From: Pseudomonas mendocina
Lineage (GTDB): Bacteria > Pseudomonadota > Gammaproteobacteria > Pseudomonadales > Pseudomonadaceae
Assembly: GCF_003008615.1 (NCBI RefSeq)
Contig: NZ_CP027657.1
Location: forward strand, 5,523,501-5,587,500
Direction: 5' to 3'
Length of the DNA stretch: 64,000 nt
The position numbers and the translations under genes were made by a program. The notes under the pieces are model-generated. The model made no database searches, was not told where the DNA came from, and saw nothing but the letters and a program-made list of their open reading frames with translations. This document shows, piece after piece, positions 54,096-64,000 of the stretch (its first letter is position 1; the number at the start of each line of letters is the position of its first letter).

Positions 54096-54123
54096 GTAGG
54101 GTGCGCCGTGCGCCCCCCCCCCC
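54096..54123. repeat. Truncated GTAGGGTGCGCC element with an 11-C run
   Basis: GTAGGGTGCGCCGTGCGC is followed directly by a homopolymer of 11 C (54113-54123, with the last C of GCGC included). No partner arm follows. The run is a likely site of slippage or of a sequencing length error. Confidence 0.7.
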
Positions 54124-54248
54124 AAAACTACTGATTGACGGAGCAGCCTCGCGCCTGACGCCAAACAACTGCTTTTCTGGCGGCTGCACCCTTGCCGCGC
54201 AGGTAGGTGTTCGCCTAGCCTGCGCCTTCATTTTTCAGGGGAAGCAGC

Positions 54249-54845
54249 ATGCTCAATATCGCCTTGGTCGCCGGCTCCAGCCGCAACAACAGTCAATCGG
54301 GAAAGGTCGCGCGCTTTCTTCGCCAGCGCCTGATCGAACAAGGCCACACCACACAGGATCACAGCGACATCATCGATCTCGGCCTGGCGCCATTGCCGCT
54401 GTGGCCAGCCGAAGACAACGGCCCCTGGGAGCTCTACCGCCAGCAGTTGGCTACAGCCGATGCGGTGATCATCATCGCGCCGGAGTGGAACGGTATGGCC
54501 TGCCCGGCGATCAAGAACTTCTTCATCTACGCCAGCAAGGCCGAACTGGCACACAAGCCCGGCTTGTTGGTGGGCGTATCCTCCGGTATCGGCGGCGCCT
54601 ACCCGATCAGCGAACTTCGCGCTTCCAGCTACAAGAACTGCCGCCTGTGCTACCTGCCCGAGCACCTGATCGTGCGCCAGGTAGAGAAAGTGCTGAACGT
54701 ACCGCAGCCAGTGGACGAAGCCGACGAGCGCATTCGCGACCGCAGCGATTACGCCCTCGACGTACTGGTGCGCTACGCCCACGCCCTTAAACCGGTGCGC
54801 GCCGCCATCGGTTTCGAAAATCCGGCATTCGCCAACGGCATGTAA
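54249..54845 (+). CDS. NAD(P)H-dependent FMN reductase family oxidoreductase
   Basis: A 198-residue flavodoxin-like protein. FMN-phosphate loop AGSSRNNSQSGKVA at about 8-21, and PEWNGMACPAIKNFFIY (about 78-94), typical of FMN_red enzymes such as EmrR-like/chromate reductases. It supplies reduced flavin or reduces quinones. It is a possible electron source for the flavin monooxygenases in the sulfur region, but no linkage supports that. It lies between tlpQ and the BqsS-like kinase gene. Confidence 0.85.
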   Translation: MLNIALVAGSSRNNSQSGKVARFLRQRLIEQGHTTQDHSDIIDLGLAPLPLWPAEDNGPWELYRQQLATADAVIIIAPEWNGMACPAIKNFFIYASKAELAHKPGLLVGVSSGIGGAYPISELRASSYKNCRLCYLPEHLIVRQVEKVLNVPQPVDEADERIRDRSDYALDVLVRYAHALKPVRAAIGFENPAFANGM

Positions 54846-54855
54846 GAGATAGTCC

Positions 54856-54914
54856 CGTAGGGTGGGTTAGCGGCGCTGAGCACGGCTTGTAGGCGCGTGC
54901 CGCGTAACCCTCCG
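54856..54914. repeat. GTAGGGTGGGTTAGCG-type intergenic repeat
   Basis: Begins CGTAGGGTGGGTTAGCGGCG and ends GCGTAACCCTCC, forming a loose inverted repeat downstream of the FMN reductase gene and of the convergent kinase gene. A common type of Pseudomonas intergenic repeat. It may act as a two-way transcription barrier. Confidence 0.6.
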
Positions 54915-54956
54915 GTCCTGGATTGCCTGGCGCGATGCTATGAGCTCGGCCTCGGT

Positions 54957-56270
54957 TCAGCGCCGCGGTAAACTCACCACCACTCTCAATCCACCCAACG
55001 GGCTGTCCTGCAACTCGATTCGGCCATTCCAGGCCTCGATGATGTCGCGCACGATACCGAGGCCCAGCCCGTGCCCCGCCACCTGCTCGTCCAGGCGCGT
55101 GCCACGACCGAGCACGGCCTCACGACGCTCGGCATCGATGCCAGGGCCGTCGTCATCGACAGACAGACGATAGCCTGCGGCACTCTCCTCGACCGTCAAC
55201 TGCACCTTCTGCTCGGCCCATTTGCAGGCGTTGTCCAGCAGGTTGCCAAGCAGCTCCAGCAGATCTTCGCGATCACGTGGCAGCACCAGCCCTTCGGGCG
55301 CCTGCCATTCCAGCTTCAGGCCGCGGTCATGAATCATCGCCAGGGTATCGAACAAACCTGGCAACTCCTGCGCGCAGTCGAATCGTGCCCCCGGCAGCGC
55401 CTCGCCAGCCAGGCGTGCGCGCCCCAGCTCGCGACTGAGACGCTGCTCGATCTGCTCCAGTTGCTCGCGCATGCTGACGCGCAGCGCGGGATGGGCCGCC
55501 AGTTCCTCACGTCCAGACAGGCTGATCAACACCGCCAGCGGCGTCTTCAGCGCATGTCCCAGGTTGCCCAGGGCGTTACGTGAACGCTTCAAGGTGTCCT
55601 CGGTGTGAGCCAGCAAGTGATTGATCTGCGCCACCAGAGACTCCAGCTCCTCCGGAACTTCGGCGTCCAGATCGGTACGACGGCCTTGCTGCAACTGCAC
55701 GATCTGCTGACGCACCTGCTCCAGCGGTCGCAAAGCGCGGCGCACGGTATAACGCTGTGCGACGAGGATCAGCAGCAGCGCGGCACCACCCAGCCCCAGC
55801 CCCAGCCACTGCATACGGCGGAAGCTCTGCAAGATCGGCTGGTAATCCTGTGCCACGCTGATCGACAGGTTTTCACCATAGCGGCGGTAGTCAGCGCGGT
55901 AGATCAGCAATCGTTGCCCCTGCGGGCCATCACCCAGTTCCGTCTGCATGCCCAGGCCATCGGGCTTGAGCAGTTCACGATCCCATAGCGAACGCGAACG
56001 CCAGCTGCGGTCGGAAAAGTCGATACGGAAGTAATGACCGGAAAACTGCCGTTGGAATGATGGATCGAGACGCCGTTCATCCAGCTGCAGGCCGGCCGGC
56101 CCACGCACCAGAGCCGCCAGCAAGCCCTGCGCTTCGTCGCGCAAGTCTTCTTCCAGGTAGGCACGCAGGCCACGATCAAAAACCCACAGACTGGCTTGCG
56201 CGAGAACCAGTCCAACCAGCAGCAGCGTGCCGGCAAGGCCAAGGCCGAGCCGGCGCTGAATGGACCTCAA
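54957..56270 (-). CDS. bqsS: Two-component sensor histidine kinase, BqsS/CarS-like
   Basis: A 437-residue membrane kinase. Helix 1 about 7-30; periplasmic domain about 31-150; helix 2 about 153-172; HAMP; H-box with the phospho-acceptor in [12 protein letters not shown] (about 235-246); then N, G1 and G2 boxes ([25 protein letters not shown]). Gene order matches PA2656 (BqsS, sensing Fe(II); also called CarS for Ca2+). The periplasmic domain shows RELLK at 98-102 rather than a clear RExxR iron motif. Its ATG overlaps the bqsR stop by 4 bp. Confidence 0.85.
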   Translation of the reverse strand: MRSIQRRLGLGLAGTLLLVGLVLAQASLWVFDRGLRAYLEEDLRDEAQGLLAALVRGPAGLQLDERRLDPSFQRQFSGHYFRIDFSDRSWRSRSLWDRELLKPDGLGMQTELGDGPQGQRLLIYRADYRRYGENLSISVAQDYQPILQSFRRMQWLGLGLGGAALLLILVAQRYTVRRALRPLEQVRQQIVQLQQGRRTDLDAEVPEELESLVAQINHLLAHTEDTLKRSRNALGNLGHALKTPLAVLISLSGREELAAHPALRVSMREQLEQIEQRLSRELGRARLAGEALPGARFDCAQELPGLFDTLAMIHDRGLKLEWQAPEGLVLPRDREDLLELLGNLLDNACKWAEQKVQLTVEESAAGYRLSVDDDGPGIDAERREAVLGRGTRLDEQVAGHGLGLGIVRDIIEAWNGRIELQDSPLGGLRVVVSLPRR

Positions 56271-56935
56271 CCCTGCTCTCCGGTAAAGCGGTAGCCCTGC
56301 CCACGGCGGGTCTCGATCACATTGCGCCCGAGCTTGCCACGCAGGCGATTGACGTGCACTTCGATGACGTTGGAATCACGCTCGGTCTCACCGTCGTAGA
56401 GGTGATCGGCCAGGTGGCTCTTGGACAGGATCTGCCCCGGGTGCAGCATGAAATAACGCAGCAAGCGAAATTCGGCGGCGGTCAGGTCGATGGCCTCGCC
56501 GCCCGCCGTTACGCATTGGCGGCTCTCATCCAGCTGCAGGCCAGCGGCTTCCAGTTGTGGCTGATTGGCCAAGCCATGCGCACGGCGCAGCAGCGCCTGA
56601 ATGCGTAAAGCCAACTCCTCCGGGTGGAAGGGTTTGGTCAGGTAATCATCAGCGCCGGCCTTGAGCCCTTCGATGCGTTCGGCCCAGGAGCCACGCGCGG
56701 TCAGCACCAGAACCGGGGTAGCCAGGCCACCAGCGCGCCATTCCTGCAACACCTCCAGGCCTGGTTTGCCCGGCAGGCCGAGGTCGAGAATGATCAGGTC
56801 ATAAGGCTCGCTGGCCCCCTGATAGGCAGCGTCACGGCCATCTGCCAGCCAGTCCACGGCATAACCTTGGCGACTCAGACTGGCCGTCAGCTCATCGGCC
56901 AGGGGTACATGATCTTCCACCAGCAACAGGCGCAT
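56267..56935 (-). CDS. bqsR: OmpR-family response regulator, BqsR/CarR-like
   Basis: A 222-residue regulator. Receiver domain 1-118 with phospho-accepting Asp51 in [10 protein letters not shown] and K101 in YLTKPF. C-terminal OmpR winged helix about 128-220 ending [11 protein letters not shown] then RRGQGYRF. In P. aeruginosa BqsR binds a direct repeat TTAAG-N6-TTAAG. A near-match lies upstream of this operon at 57605-57620. Translationally coupled to both neighbours, so kinase, regulator and PepSY proteins are made together. Confidence 0.88.
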   Translation of the reverse strand: MRLLLVEDHVPLADELTASLSRQGYAVDWLADGRDAAYQGASEPYDLIILDLGLPGKPGLEVLQEWRAGGLATPVLVLTARGSWAERIEGLKAGADDYLTKPFHPEELALRIQALLRRAHGLANQPQLEAAGLQLDESRQCVTAGGEAIDLTAAEFRLLRYFMLHPGQILSKSHLADHLYDGETERDSNVIEVHVNRLRGKLGRNVIETRRGQGYRFTGEQG

Positions 56936-57249
56936 CAGTCGTCTTCCTCGTCCTTCAGAATCTTGCCGTCGCGGGCATCCAGCTCGAGCTCACGCACCAC
57001 ACCTGAGGTGGTCAGGATTTCCACCTCGTAGACCAGCACACCATCCTCTTCCTCCAGCTCGGCTTCCAACAGCGTGGAACCGGGGTAAGCCTTGCCAATG
57101 TGCTGCATCAATTGCTCGAAGGGCATGATGATACCCTCGCGCCGCAGGCGCAGCGCCTCGTCCTGATCGAGATCACGGGCGAAGCCCGGTGCGGCGGCAA
57201 AACCGCAACTCAGGCTCAACAGCAGCAGAGCGGCACTACGCAAGTTCAT
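56935..57249 (-). CDS. Periplasmic PepSY-domain protein, second
   Basis: A 104-residue protein with a signal peptide (about 1-24, GFARD) and one PepSY domain ([20 protein letters not shown], then [20 protein letters not shown]). ATG 57249 overlaps the stop of the first PepSY gene, and its stop overlaps the bqsR start, so translation is continuous. The strongly acidic tail KDEEDD could bind cations. Homologous to the protein encoded just upstream. Likely a periplasmic modulator or target of the BqsRS-type sensor. Confidence 0.85.
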   Translation of the reverse strand: MNLRSAALLLLSLSCGFAAAPGFARDLDQDEALRLRREGIIMPFEQLMQHIGKAYPGSTLLEAELEEEDGVLVYEVEILTTSGVVRELELDARDGKILKDEEDD

Positions 57250-57557
57250 CAATCGTCCTGGTGGTTCTTCAGAATTTCACCGGTGCTGGCATCCAGCTCC
57301 AGATCCCACTGCACGCCTTGAGCGTCACGCAGTTCGATCTGGTAGATGTAGCGGCCGTACTCGTCTTCGAGCTCAGTTTCCTCGATGCGGGCCCCTGGAT
57401 GTTGAGCCAGGGCGGCTTCGTTGAGCTGCTCGAAGGATTTGATGGTTCCAGCATCACGCAGGCGCAGGGCTTCATCCGGCCCCAGGTCACGCGCCTGGGC
57501 AATGGTAGCGGCACTGACGAGGGTGGCAAGCGTCGCGAGGCTGATCAATCGTTTCAT
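57249..57557 (-). CDS. Periplasmic PepSY-domain protein, first
   Basis: A 102-residue PepSY protein, first gene of the operon. Signal peptide about 1-22 (AQARD); domain blocks EALRLRDAGTIKSFEQLNEA and YIYQIELRDAQGVQWDLELD; end KNHQDD. ATG 57557 has GGAG upstream. About half of the residues agree with the second PepSY protein, so the pair arose by tandem duplication. In P. aeruginosa the matching genes are PA2658-PA2659 and respond to divalent cations. Confidence 0.86.
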   Translation of the reverse strand: MKRLISLATLATLVSAATIAQARDLGPDEALRLRDAGTIKSFEQLNEAALAQHPGARIEETELEDEYGRYIYQIELRDAQGVQWDLELDASTGEILKNHQDD

Positions 57558-57604
57558 GGGTTTCTCCAGCAGTGAATCCGTGCCTGTCACTCTAGGCCCT
57601 GGCA

Positions 57605-57620
57605 CTTAATCCAAACTGAA
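57605..57620 (-). promoter_or_regulatory. Candidate BqsR box upstream of the PepSY-bqsRS operon
   Basis: On the minus strand TTCAG-TTTGGA-TTAAG differs by one base from the published BqsR direct repeat TTAAG-N6-TTAAG. It lies 48 bp upstream of the first PepSY gene, a good place for autoregulation. Spacing and orientation are right. Confidence 0.6.
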
Positions 57621-57705
57621 TTCGGCCGCATCATTCACCTCATGAAGTTGCTTGGCCTGCTCGTCCACGCCTCTATAATCGCCAGCTTGCATAACGGAGG
57701 CATTG

Positions 57706-58785
57706 ATGAGCGCGATCCATATCAAGTCCCCTGCCCTGACCATCAAGGCTGGCCCTCGGGCATTGGCGCGAATTCGTCAGAACGGTTTGAGTCCTGCCGA
57801 TGTCGGCATCCTGCCTGGCGCTGCAGGCGGACCAAAGGGCATTGGCATCCAGGGCCTGGACTTGGCACTGTTCGGCGACTGGCTACTGCGCGCCCCACGC
57901 GAACGCGCTCTGATCGGCGCTTCCATCGGTTCCTGGCGTTTCGCCAGTGCCTGCCTGCCAGATCCGGCCGCCGGCATCCGTCGGCTTGGCGAACTCTACA
58001 CCTCTCAGCGCTTCGCCAAAGGCGTGAGCATGGCCGACGTGTCAGGCAGTTGCCGACAGATGCTCGATGAGCTACTCGCCGATCAGGATGCCGCCATCAT
58101 CACCAACCCGCACTATCGCCTGCATATCGTCGTGGTGAAGAGCCACGGCCTGCTGCAGCACGATCATCGCGGCAAACTGAGCCTGGGCCTCTCCTCCGTC
58201 ATCGGCAATAACCTGCTGGCCAGGCAGCGCCTAGGACGCCACTTCGACCGAGTGATCCTGCACGATGCCCGGCAAGCCCCACCGCTGGCGCAGCTCAGCG
58301 ATTTTCGCTCGCACTTTCATGCCCTGACAGCGGAGAACCTGCGTCACGCGCTACTGGCTTCGGGTTCGATTCCCATGGTGATGGAGGCGATTCGCGAGAT
58401 TCCTGGCCTGGAACCCGGCGCCTATCGCGATGGCGGCCTGCTTGATTATCACCTCGACCTGCCCTATGACGGCGAAGACATCGTGCTCTATCCACACTTC
58501 ACCGATCGCGTGATCCCCGGCTGGTTCGACAAGAGCATGCCCTGGCGTCGTGGTGACCGCACACGCCTGCAGAATGCCCTGCTGCTCGCACCTTCGCGTG
58601 AATACCTGGCGCGCCTGCCACACGGCAAGCTGCCGGATCGCACCGACTTCAAACGCTACCTGGGCAATGACGAAGGACGCGAGCGTTACTGGCGTCAGGC
58701 CATGGCCGAAAGCGTGCGGCTAGGCGACGAATTTCTCGAATTGGTCGAGAGTGGCCGCTTGGCCGAACGCCTGCAGCCGCTTTGA
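57706..58785 (+). CDS. Patatin-like phospholipase family protein
   Basis: A 359-residue protein with the patatin catalytic dyad: nucleophile Ser73 in GASIG (71-75) and Asp242 in RDGG (241-244). The oxyanion-hole glycines are in GAAGGPKG (38-45). Patatins hydrolyse acyl esters of lipids. No signal peptide, so it is a cytoplasmic or membrane-surface enzyme. ATG 57706 follows GGAGG at five bases. It is divergent from the PepSY operon and followed 49 bp later by an alpha/beta hydrolase gene, probably one transcript. Confidence 0.85.
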   Translation: MSAIHIKSPALTIKAGPRALARIRQNGLSPADVGILPGAAGGPKGIGIQGLDLALFGDWLLRAPRERALIGASIGSWRFASACLPDPAAGIRRLGELYTSQRFAKGVSMADVSGSCRQMLDELLADQDAAIITNPHYRLHIVVVKSHGLLQHDHRGKLSLGLSSVIGNNLLARQRLGRHFDRVILHDARQAPPLAQLSDFRSHFHALTAENLRHALLASGSIPMVMEAIREIPGLEPGAYRDGGLLDYHLDLPYDGEDIVLYPHFTDRVIPGWFDKSMPWRRGDRTRLQNALLLAPSREYLARLPHGKLPDRTDFKRYLGNDEGRERYWRQAMAESVRLGDEFLELVESGRLAERLQPL

Positions 58786-58834
58786 TGATTGCGGCCAGTG
58801 CCGCCCAGTAATCTGCCTAGATCAGGGAGGATCG

Positions 58835-59671
58835 ATGAAGCTTGCAGTTGCAATCATCCACGGTATTGGCAATCAGCTCGACAGCCGCGATCACGAAGGC
58901 CAGCACCAGTTCGCGCAAAGCCTTATTCAGGGCTTGCGCCTGCAACTGGGCGAAGACTCGCGAGAAGTCGCGTTTCAGAGCCTTTACTGGGCCAGCGTGC
59001 TGGACAAGCGCGAAGAGGCCTATCTTGCCAAACTCGCCCATGAGCCCGTTACCTGGCGATGGCTACGTCGCATCGTCACGCTGTTTCTCGGAGATGCGGC
59101 CGGTTACCGTAAAGTCAGCGAAGCCTACGACACTACCTATCAGGAAGTGCACCAGTGCCTGCGCAATGGACTCACTGCGCTGCGCGCTCAGGTCGGGCCA
59201 CAAACACCACTATTGGTGCTGACTCACTCGCTGGGCGGCCATATCTTCTCCAACTTCGCCTGGGATCAACAGAAGCTCAATGCCACACCCAGCTGCCCGC
59301 ATGACCCCTTCCTGGCACTGGAAACGCTCGCGGGCATCGTCACCTTTGGCTGCAATATCCCTTTGTTTACGTTTGCCTACGACCCGGTGCAACCCATCCG
59401 CTTTCCAGGGCACTGCCTGGCCGAGTCAGTACGTGAACAGGCGCGCTGGCTGAATCTATACGCCCCCGCCGACCCGTTGGGCTACCCATTGCGCCCCATC
59501 AAAGGCTATGAAGAGGTGGTTCACGAAGATCGTGCCATGCCGGTCGGCCCTTGGTACAAGCGCCATACGCCTCTGAGCCATATGGCCTACTGGCAGGATC
59601 GAGGGTTTCACCGCTATCTGACGCAAGAGATACGCCGACTGCTGAATGCGCAGGTCAGCGAACAGACCTGA
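58835..59671 (+). CDS. Alpha/beta-hydrolase-fold protein
   Basis: A 278-residue putative serine hydrolase. Nucleophile Ser132 lies in THSLGGH (130-136), and the first strand with oxyanion region is AVAIIHGIGN (4-13). The third triad member is perhaps the His in HTPLSHMAYW. No signal peptide. Function unknown. Such proteins appear as lipase or esterase-like hypotheticals. ATG 58835 follows GGGAGG. The patatin upstream suggests a joint role in lipid turnover. Confidence 0.75.
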   Translation: MKLAVAIIHGIGNQLDSRDHEGQHQFAQSLIQGLRLQLGEDSREVAFQSLYWASVLDKREEAYLAKLAHEPVTWRWLRRIVTLFLGDAAGYRKVSEAYDTTYQEVHQCLRNGLTALRAQVGPQTPLLVLTHSLGGHIFSNFAWDQQKLNATPSCPHDPFLALETLAGIVTFGCNIPLFTFAYDPVQPIRFPGHCLAESVREQARWLNLYAPADPLGYPLRPIKGYEEVVHEDRAMPVGPWYKRHTPLSHMAYWQDRGFHRYLTQEIRRLLNAQVSEQT

Positions 59672-59725
59672 TAAACTACGCCGCTCTACGCCATCCAGGC
59701 AGAATCATTACGCGAGCGCTGTTTA

Positions 59726-60082
59726 GTGGAATTGTTCAAAGAGTTCATCTTCGAGGCGGCCCATCGCCTGCCCCACGTACCGGAAGGCCACAAGTGCGGC
59801 CGCCTACATGGCCACTCCTTCCGAGTCGCCATCTACATCGAAGGTGAAGTCGATCCCTATACCGGCTGGATTCGTGACTTCTCCGAGATCAAGGCGATCT
59901 TCAAACCGATCTACGAGCAACTCGACCACAACTACCTGAACGATATCCCCGGCCTGGAAAACCCCACCAGCGAAGTGCTCGCCAAGTGGATCTGGCAGCA
60001 GGTCAAACCACTGCTGCCTGAACTGTCGCGTGTGCGCATCCACGAAACCTGCACCAGCGGTTGCGAATACCGCGGCGATTGA
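59726..60082 (+). CDS. queD: 6-carboxy-5,6,7,8-tetrahydropterin synthase
   Basis: A 118-residue QueD, second enzyme of queuosine (preQ0) synthesis. It converts dihydroneopterin triphosphate to 6-carboxytetrahydropterin. Zinc ligands are H13 (AAHRLP), H28 and H30 (LHGHSF), the catalytic Cys24 is in [10 protein letters not shown], and the C-terminal ETCTSGCEY is typical. It starts with GTG at 59726. Length agrees with E. coli QueD (121). A terminator follows. Confidence 0.93.
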   Translation: MELFKEFIFEAAHRLPHVPEGHKCGRLHGHSFRVAIYIEGEVDPYTGWIRDFSEIKAIFKPIYEQLDHNYLNDIPGLENPTSEVLAKWIWQQVKPLLPELSRVRIHETCTSGCEYRGD

Positions 60083-60100
60083 TCCCACCCCAGAAACCCC

Positions 60101-60125
60101 AAAGGCCACCATCAGGTGGCCTTTT
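60101..60125 (+). terminator. Intrinsic terminator after queD
   Basis: AAAGGCCACC-ATCA-GGTGGCCTTTT: 10-bp stem followed by T-run, 18 bp past the queD stop. Confidence 0.9.
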
Positions 60126-60143
60126 CGTTGCGGCACGATCCCC

Positions 60144-60205
60144 GTAGGGTGCGCCGCGCGCAGCGGCCTGTCGGCGTGATTGGCGGTGCGCGCAGCGCCC
60201 CCCAC
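60144..60205. repeat. GTAGGGTGCGCC-family inverted repeat between queD and the rRNA operon
   Basis: Left part GTAGGGTGCGCCGCGCGC and right part GGTGCGCGCAGCGCC pair imperfectly. It sits between two convergent transcription units, like several other copies. Confidence 0.7.
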
Positions 60206-60235
60206 GCGAAGCGCTATTTTCCGTGCCACAAAGAA

Positions 60236-60268
60236 GAAACCCCAGACCGCTAGGCGATCTGGGGTTTC
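60236..60268 (-). terminator. rRNA operon terminator
   Basis: GAAACCCCAGA/TCTGGGGTTTC form an 11-bp stem just beyond the 5S gene, followed on the minus strand by TTCTTTG. It should end the rrn transcript. Confidence 0.85.
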
Positions 60269-60276
60269 GTATAGGA

Positions 60277-60394
60277 GCTTGACGATGACCTACTCTCACA
60301 TGGTGAAGCACCACACTACCATCGGCGATGCGTCGTTTCACTACTGAGTTCGGGATGGGATCAGGTGGTTCCAACGCTCTATGGTCGTCAAGCA
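60277..60394 (-). rRNA. rrf: 5S ribosomal RNA
   Basis: The reverse complement contains the Pseudomonas 5S hallmarks CCCATCCCGAACTCAG and GGTAGTGTGG, with complementary ends GCTTGACGA/TCGTCAAGC. About 118 nt. The ends are placed by these pairing arms and may be off by a few bases. Last gene of the rrn operon. Confidence 0.93.
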
Positions 60395-60534
60395 ATTTGT
60401 TGCTGTCTCGGGTTTAACCGTTACAGCGAATTGGGTATGTGATTCGTAATTTGTAGTTCTTGCAAACTTTCGGCTTTCTGTCGACTTCACCATCGACACC
60501 CTCTGCTTTGAGGGCAGATTGTTTGGGTGTTATA

Positions 60535-63428
<2,894 letters not shown>

Positions 63429-63681
63429 ATATAACCCCAAGCAATCTGGTTACTGTCTCAATCGTGAAGACGACATTCGCCGAAAATTTGCGTCTTGAGA
63501 ACTACAAATTTTACCTTGACCAGATCAATTGCCAGTGAAAGCAATTAATCAGTCACTTCTATCACATACCCAAATTTTTAAAGAACGATGTTTCGACTGA
63601 TCAAAAGACCAGAAATCAACACTCTTCTGCTTCTGCAGGAATGCTCATTTCTGAACTCTTACGCTACGATCAAACTGTAAG

Positions 63682-63757
63682 TGGTGGAGCCAAGCGGGAT
63701 CGAACCGCTGACCTCCTGCGTGCAAGGCAGGCGCTCTCCCAGCTGAGCTATGGCCCC
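63682..63757 (-). tRNA. tRNA-Ala (anticodon TGC)
   Basis: 76 nt, GGGGCCATAGCTCAGCTGGG at the 5' end and GCTCCACCA at the 3' end with CCA encoded. Anticodon TGC read from CTTGCACG. Standard spacer tRNA between 16S and 23S. Confidence 0.97.
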
Positions 63758-63777
63758 GTAAGCATCTGCACCTGAAT

Positions 63778-63854
<77 letters not shown>

Positions 63855-63939
63855 ATAACAGGGTCGCGTTACAGCATCGTCTTCTACAATGAATCAAGCA
63901 ATTCGTGTGGGAGCTTATGAGAAAGCTGAAGTCTTCGAT

Positions 63940-64000
<61 letters not shown>

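Overview
The window is a stretch of a Pseudomonas chromosome, most like the P. mendocina / P. aeruginosa side of the genus. Evidence: GC-rich coding, Pseudomonas-like rRNA and tRNA genes at the right end, and a block at 48-57.6 kb (Cache chemoreceptor, antiporter-family transporter, TlpQ-like chemoreceptor, BqsRS-like two-component system, PepSY proteins) whose order matches the P. aeruginosa PA2652-PA2659 neighbourhood as I remember it. Species cannot be fixed by eye.

Left end (1-6.3 kb, all minus strand). An operon of a TonB-dependent receptor, an e(P4)-type lipoprotein phosphatase and PnuC (cut by the window edge) looks like a salvage route across both membranes for a phosphorylated vitamin or nucleotide. 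Next is a three-gene operon: an NMT1/THI5-like protein with no signal peptide, an APH-fold kinase and a two-domain sulfurtransferase. From 6.5 to 10.5 kb come a P-loop kinase, an aldo/keto reductase, an ABC exporter and a GNAT acetyltransferase.

Sulfur region (10.8-38.4 kb). A minus-strand operon from 24.9 down to 10.8 kb encodes a TonB-dependent receptor, a peptide-type ABC importer (lipoprotein binding protein, two permeases, a fused double ATPase), two DszC/SfnB-like flavin monooxygenase-family proteins, an NtaA/SnaA/DszA-like FMN monooxygenase, a Tas-like aldo/keto reductase and an MFS exporter. A second receptor plus binding-protein pair (25.5-29.4 kb) is a diverged copy of the first. 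A TonB-ExbB-ExbD set follows, then divergently a LysR regulator and a tau operon with two tandem tauA genes plus tauBCD. I read this as an island for scavenging organic sulfur: outer-membrane uptake, periplasmic capture, import, oxidative C-S cleavage and export of the residue. A recurring dyad near ATTCC-N5-GGAAT precedes several of its transcription units.

Middle (38.5-45.2 kb). This part is patchy: an unrecognised 280-aa protein, a MerR regulator whose likely operator lies upstream of the neighbouring epimerase gene, a lower-GC amidohydrolase, and a 42.1-43.0 kb cassette in which a structured, C4-antisense-like leader precedes three translationally coupled small ORFs. Small hypothetical genes and a truncated duplication follow.

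Right end (45.2-64 kb). ybiT, azoR with a divergent LysR gene, two chemoreceptors around a transporter, an FMN reductase, PepSY-PepSY-bqsR-bqsS with a BqsR-type box, a patatin, an alpha/beta hydrolase, queD, and an rRNA operon on the minus strand (16S partial, tRNA-Ile, tRNA-Ala, 23S, 5S). Short inverted repeats beginning GTAGGGTGCGCC are scattered through intergenic DNA along the whole window.
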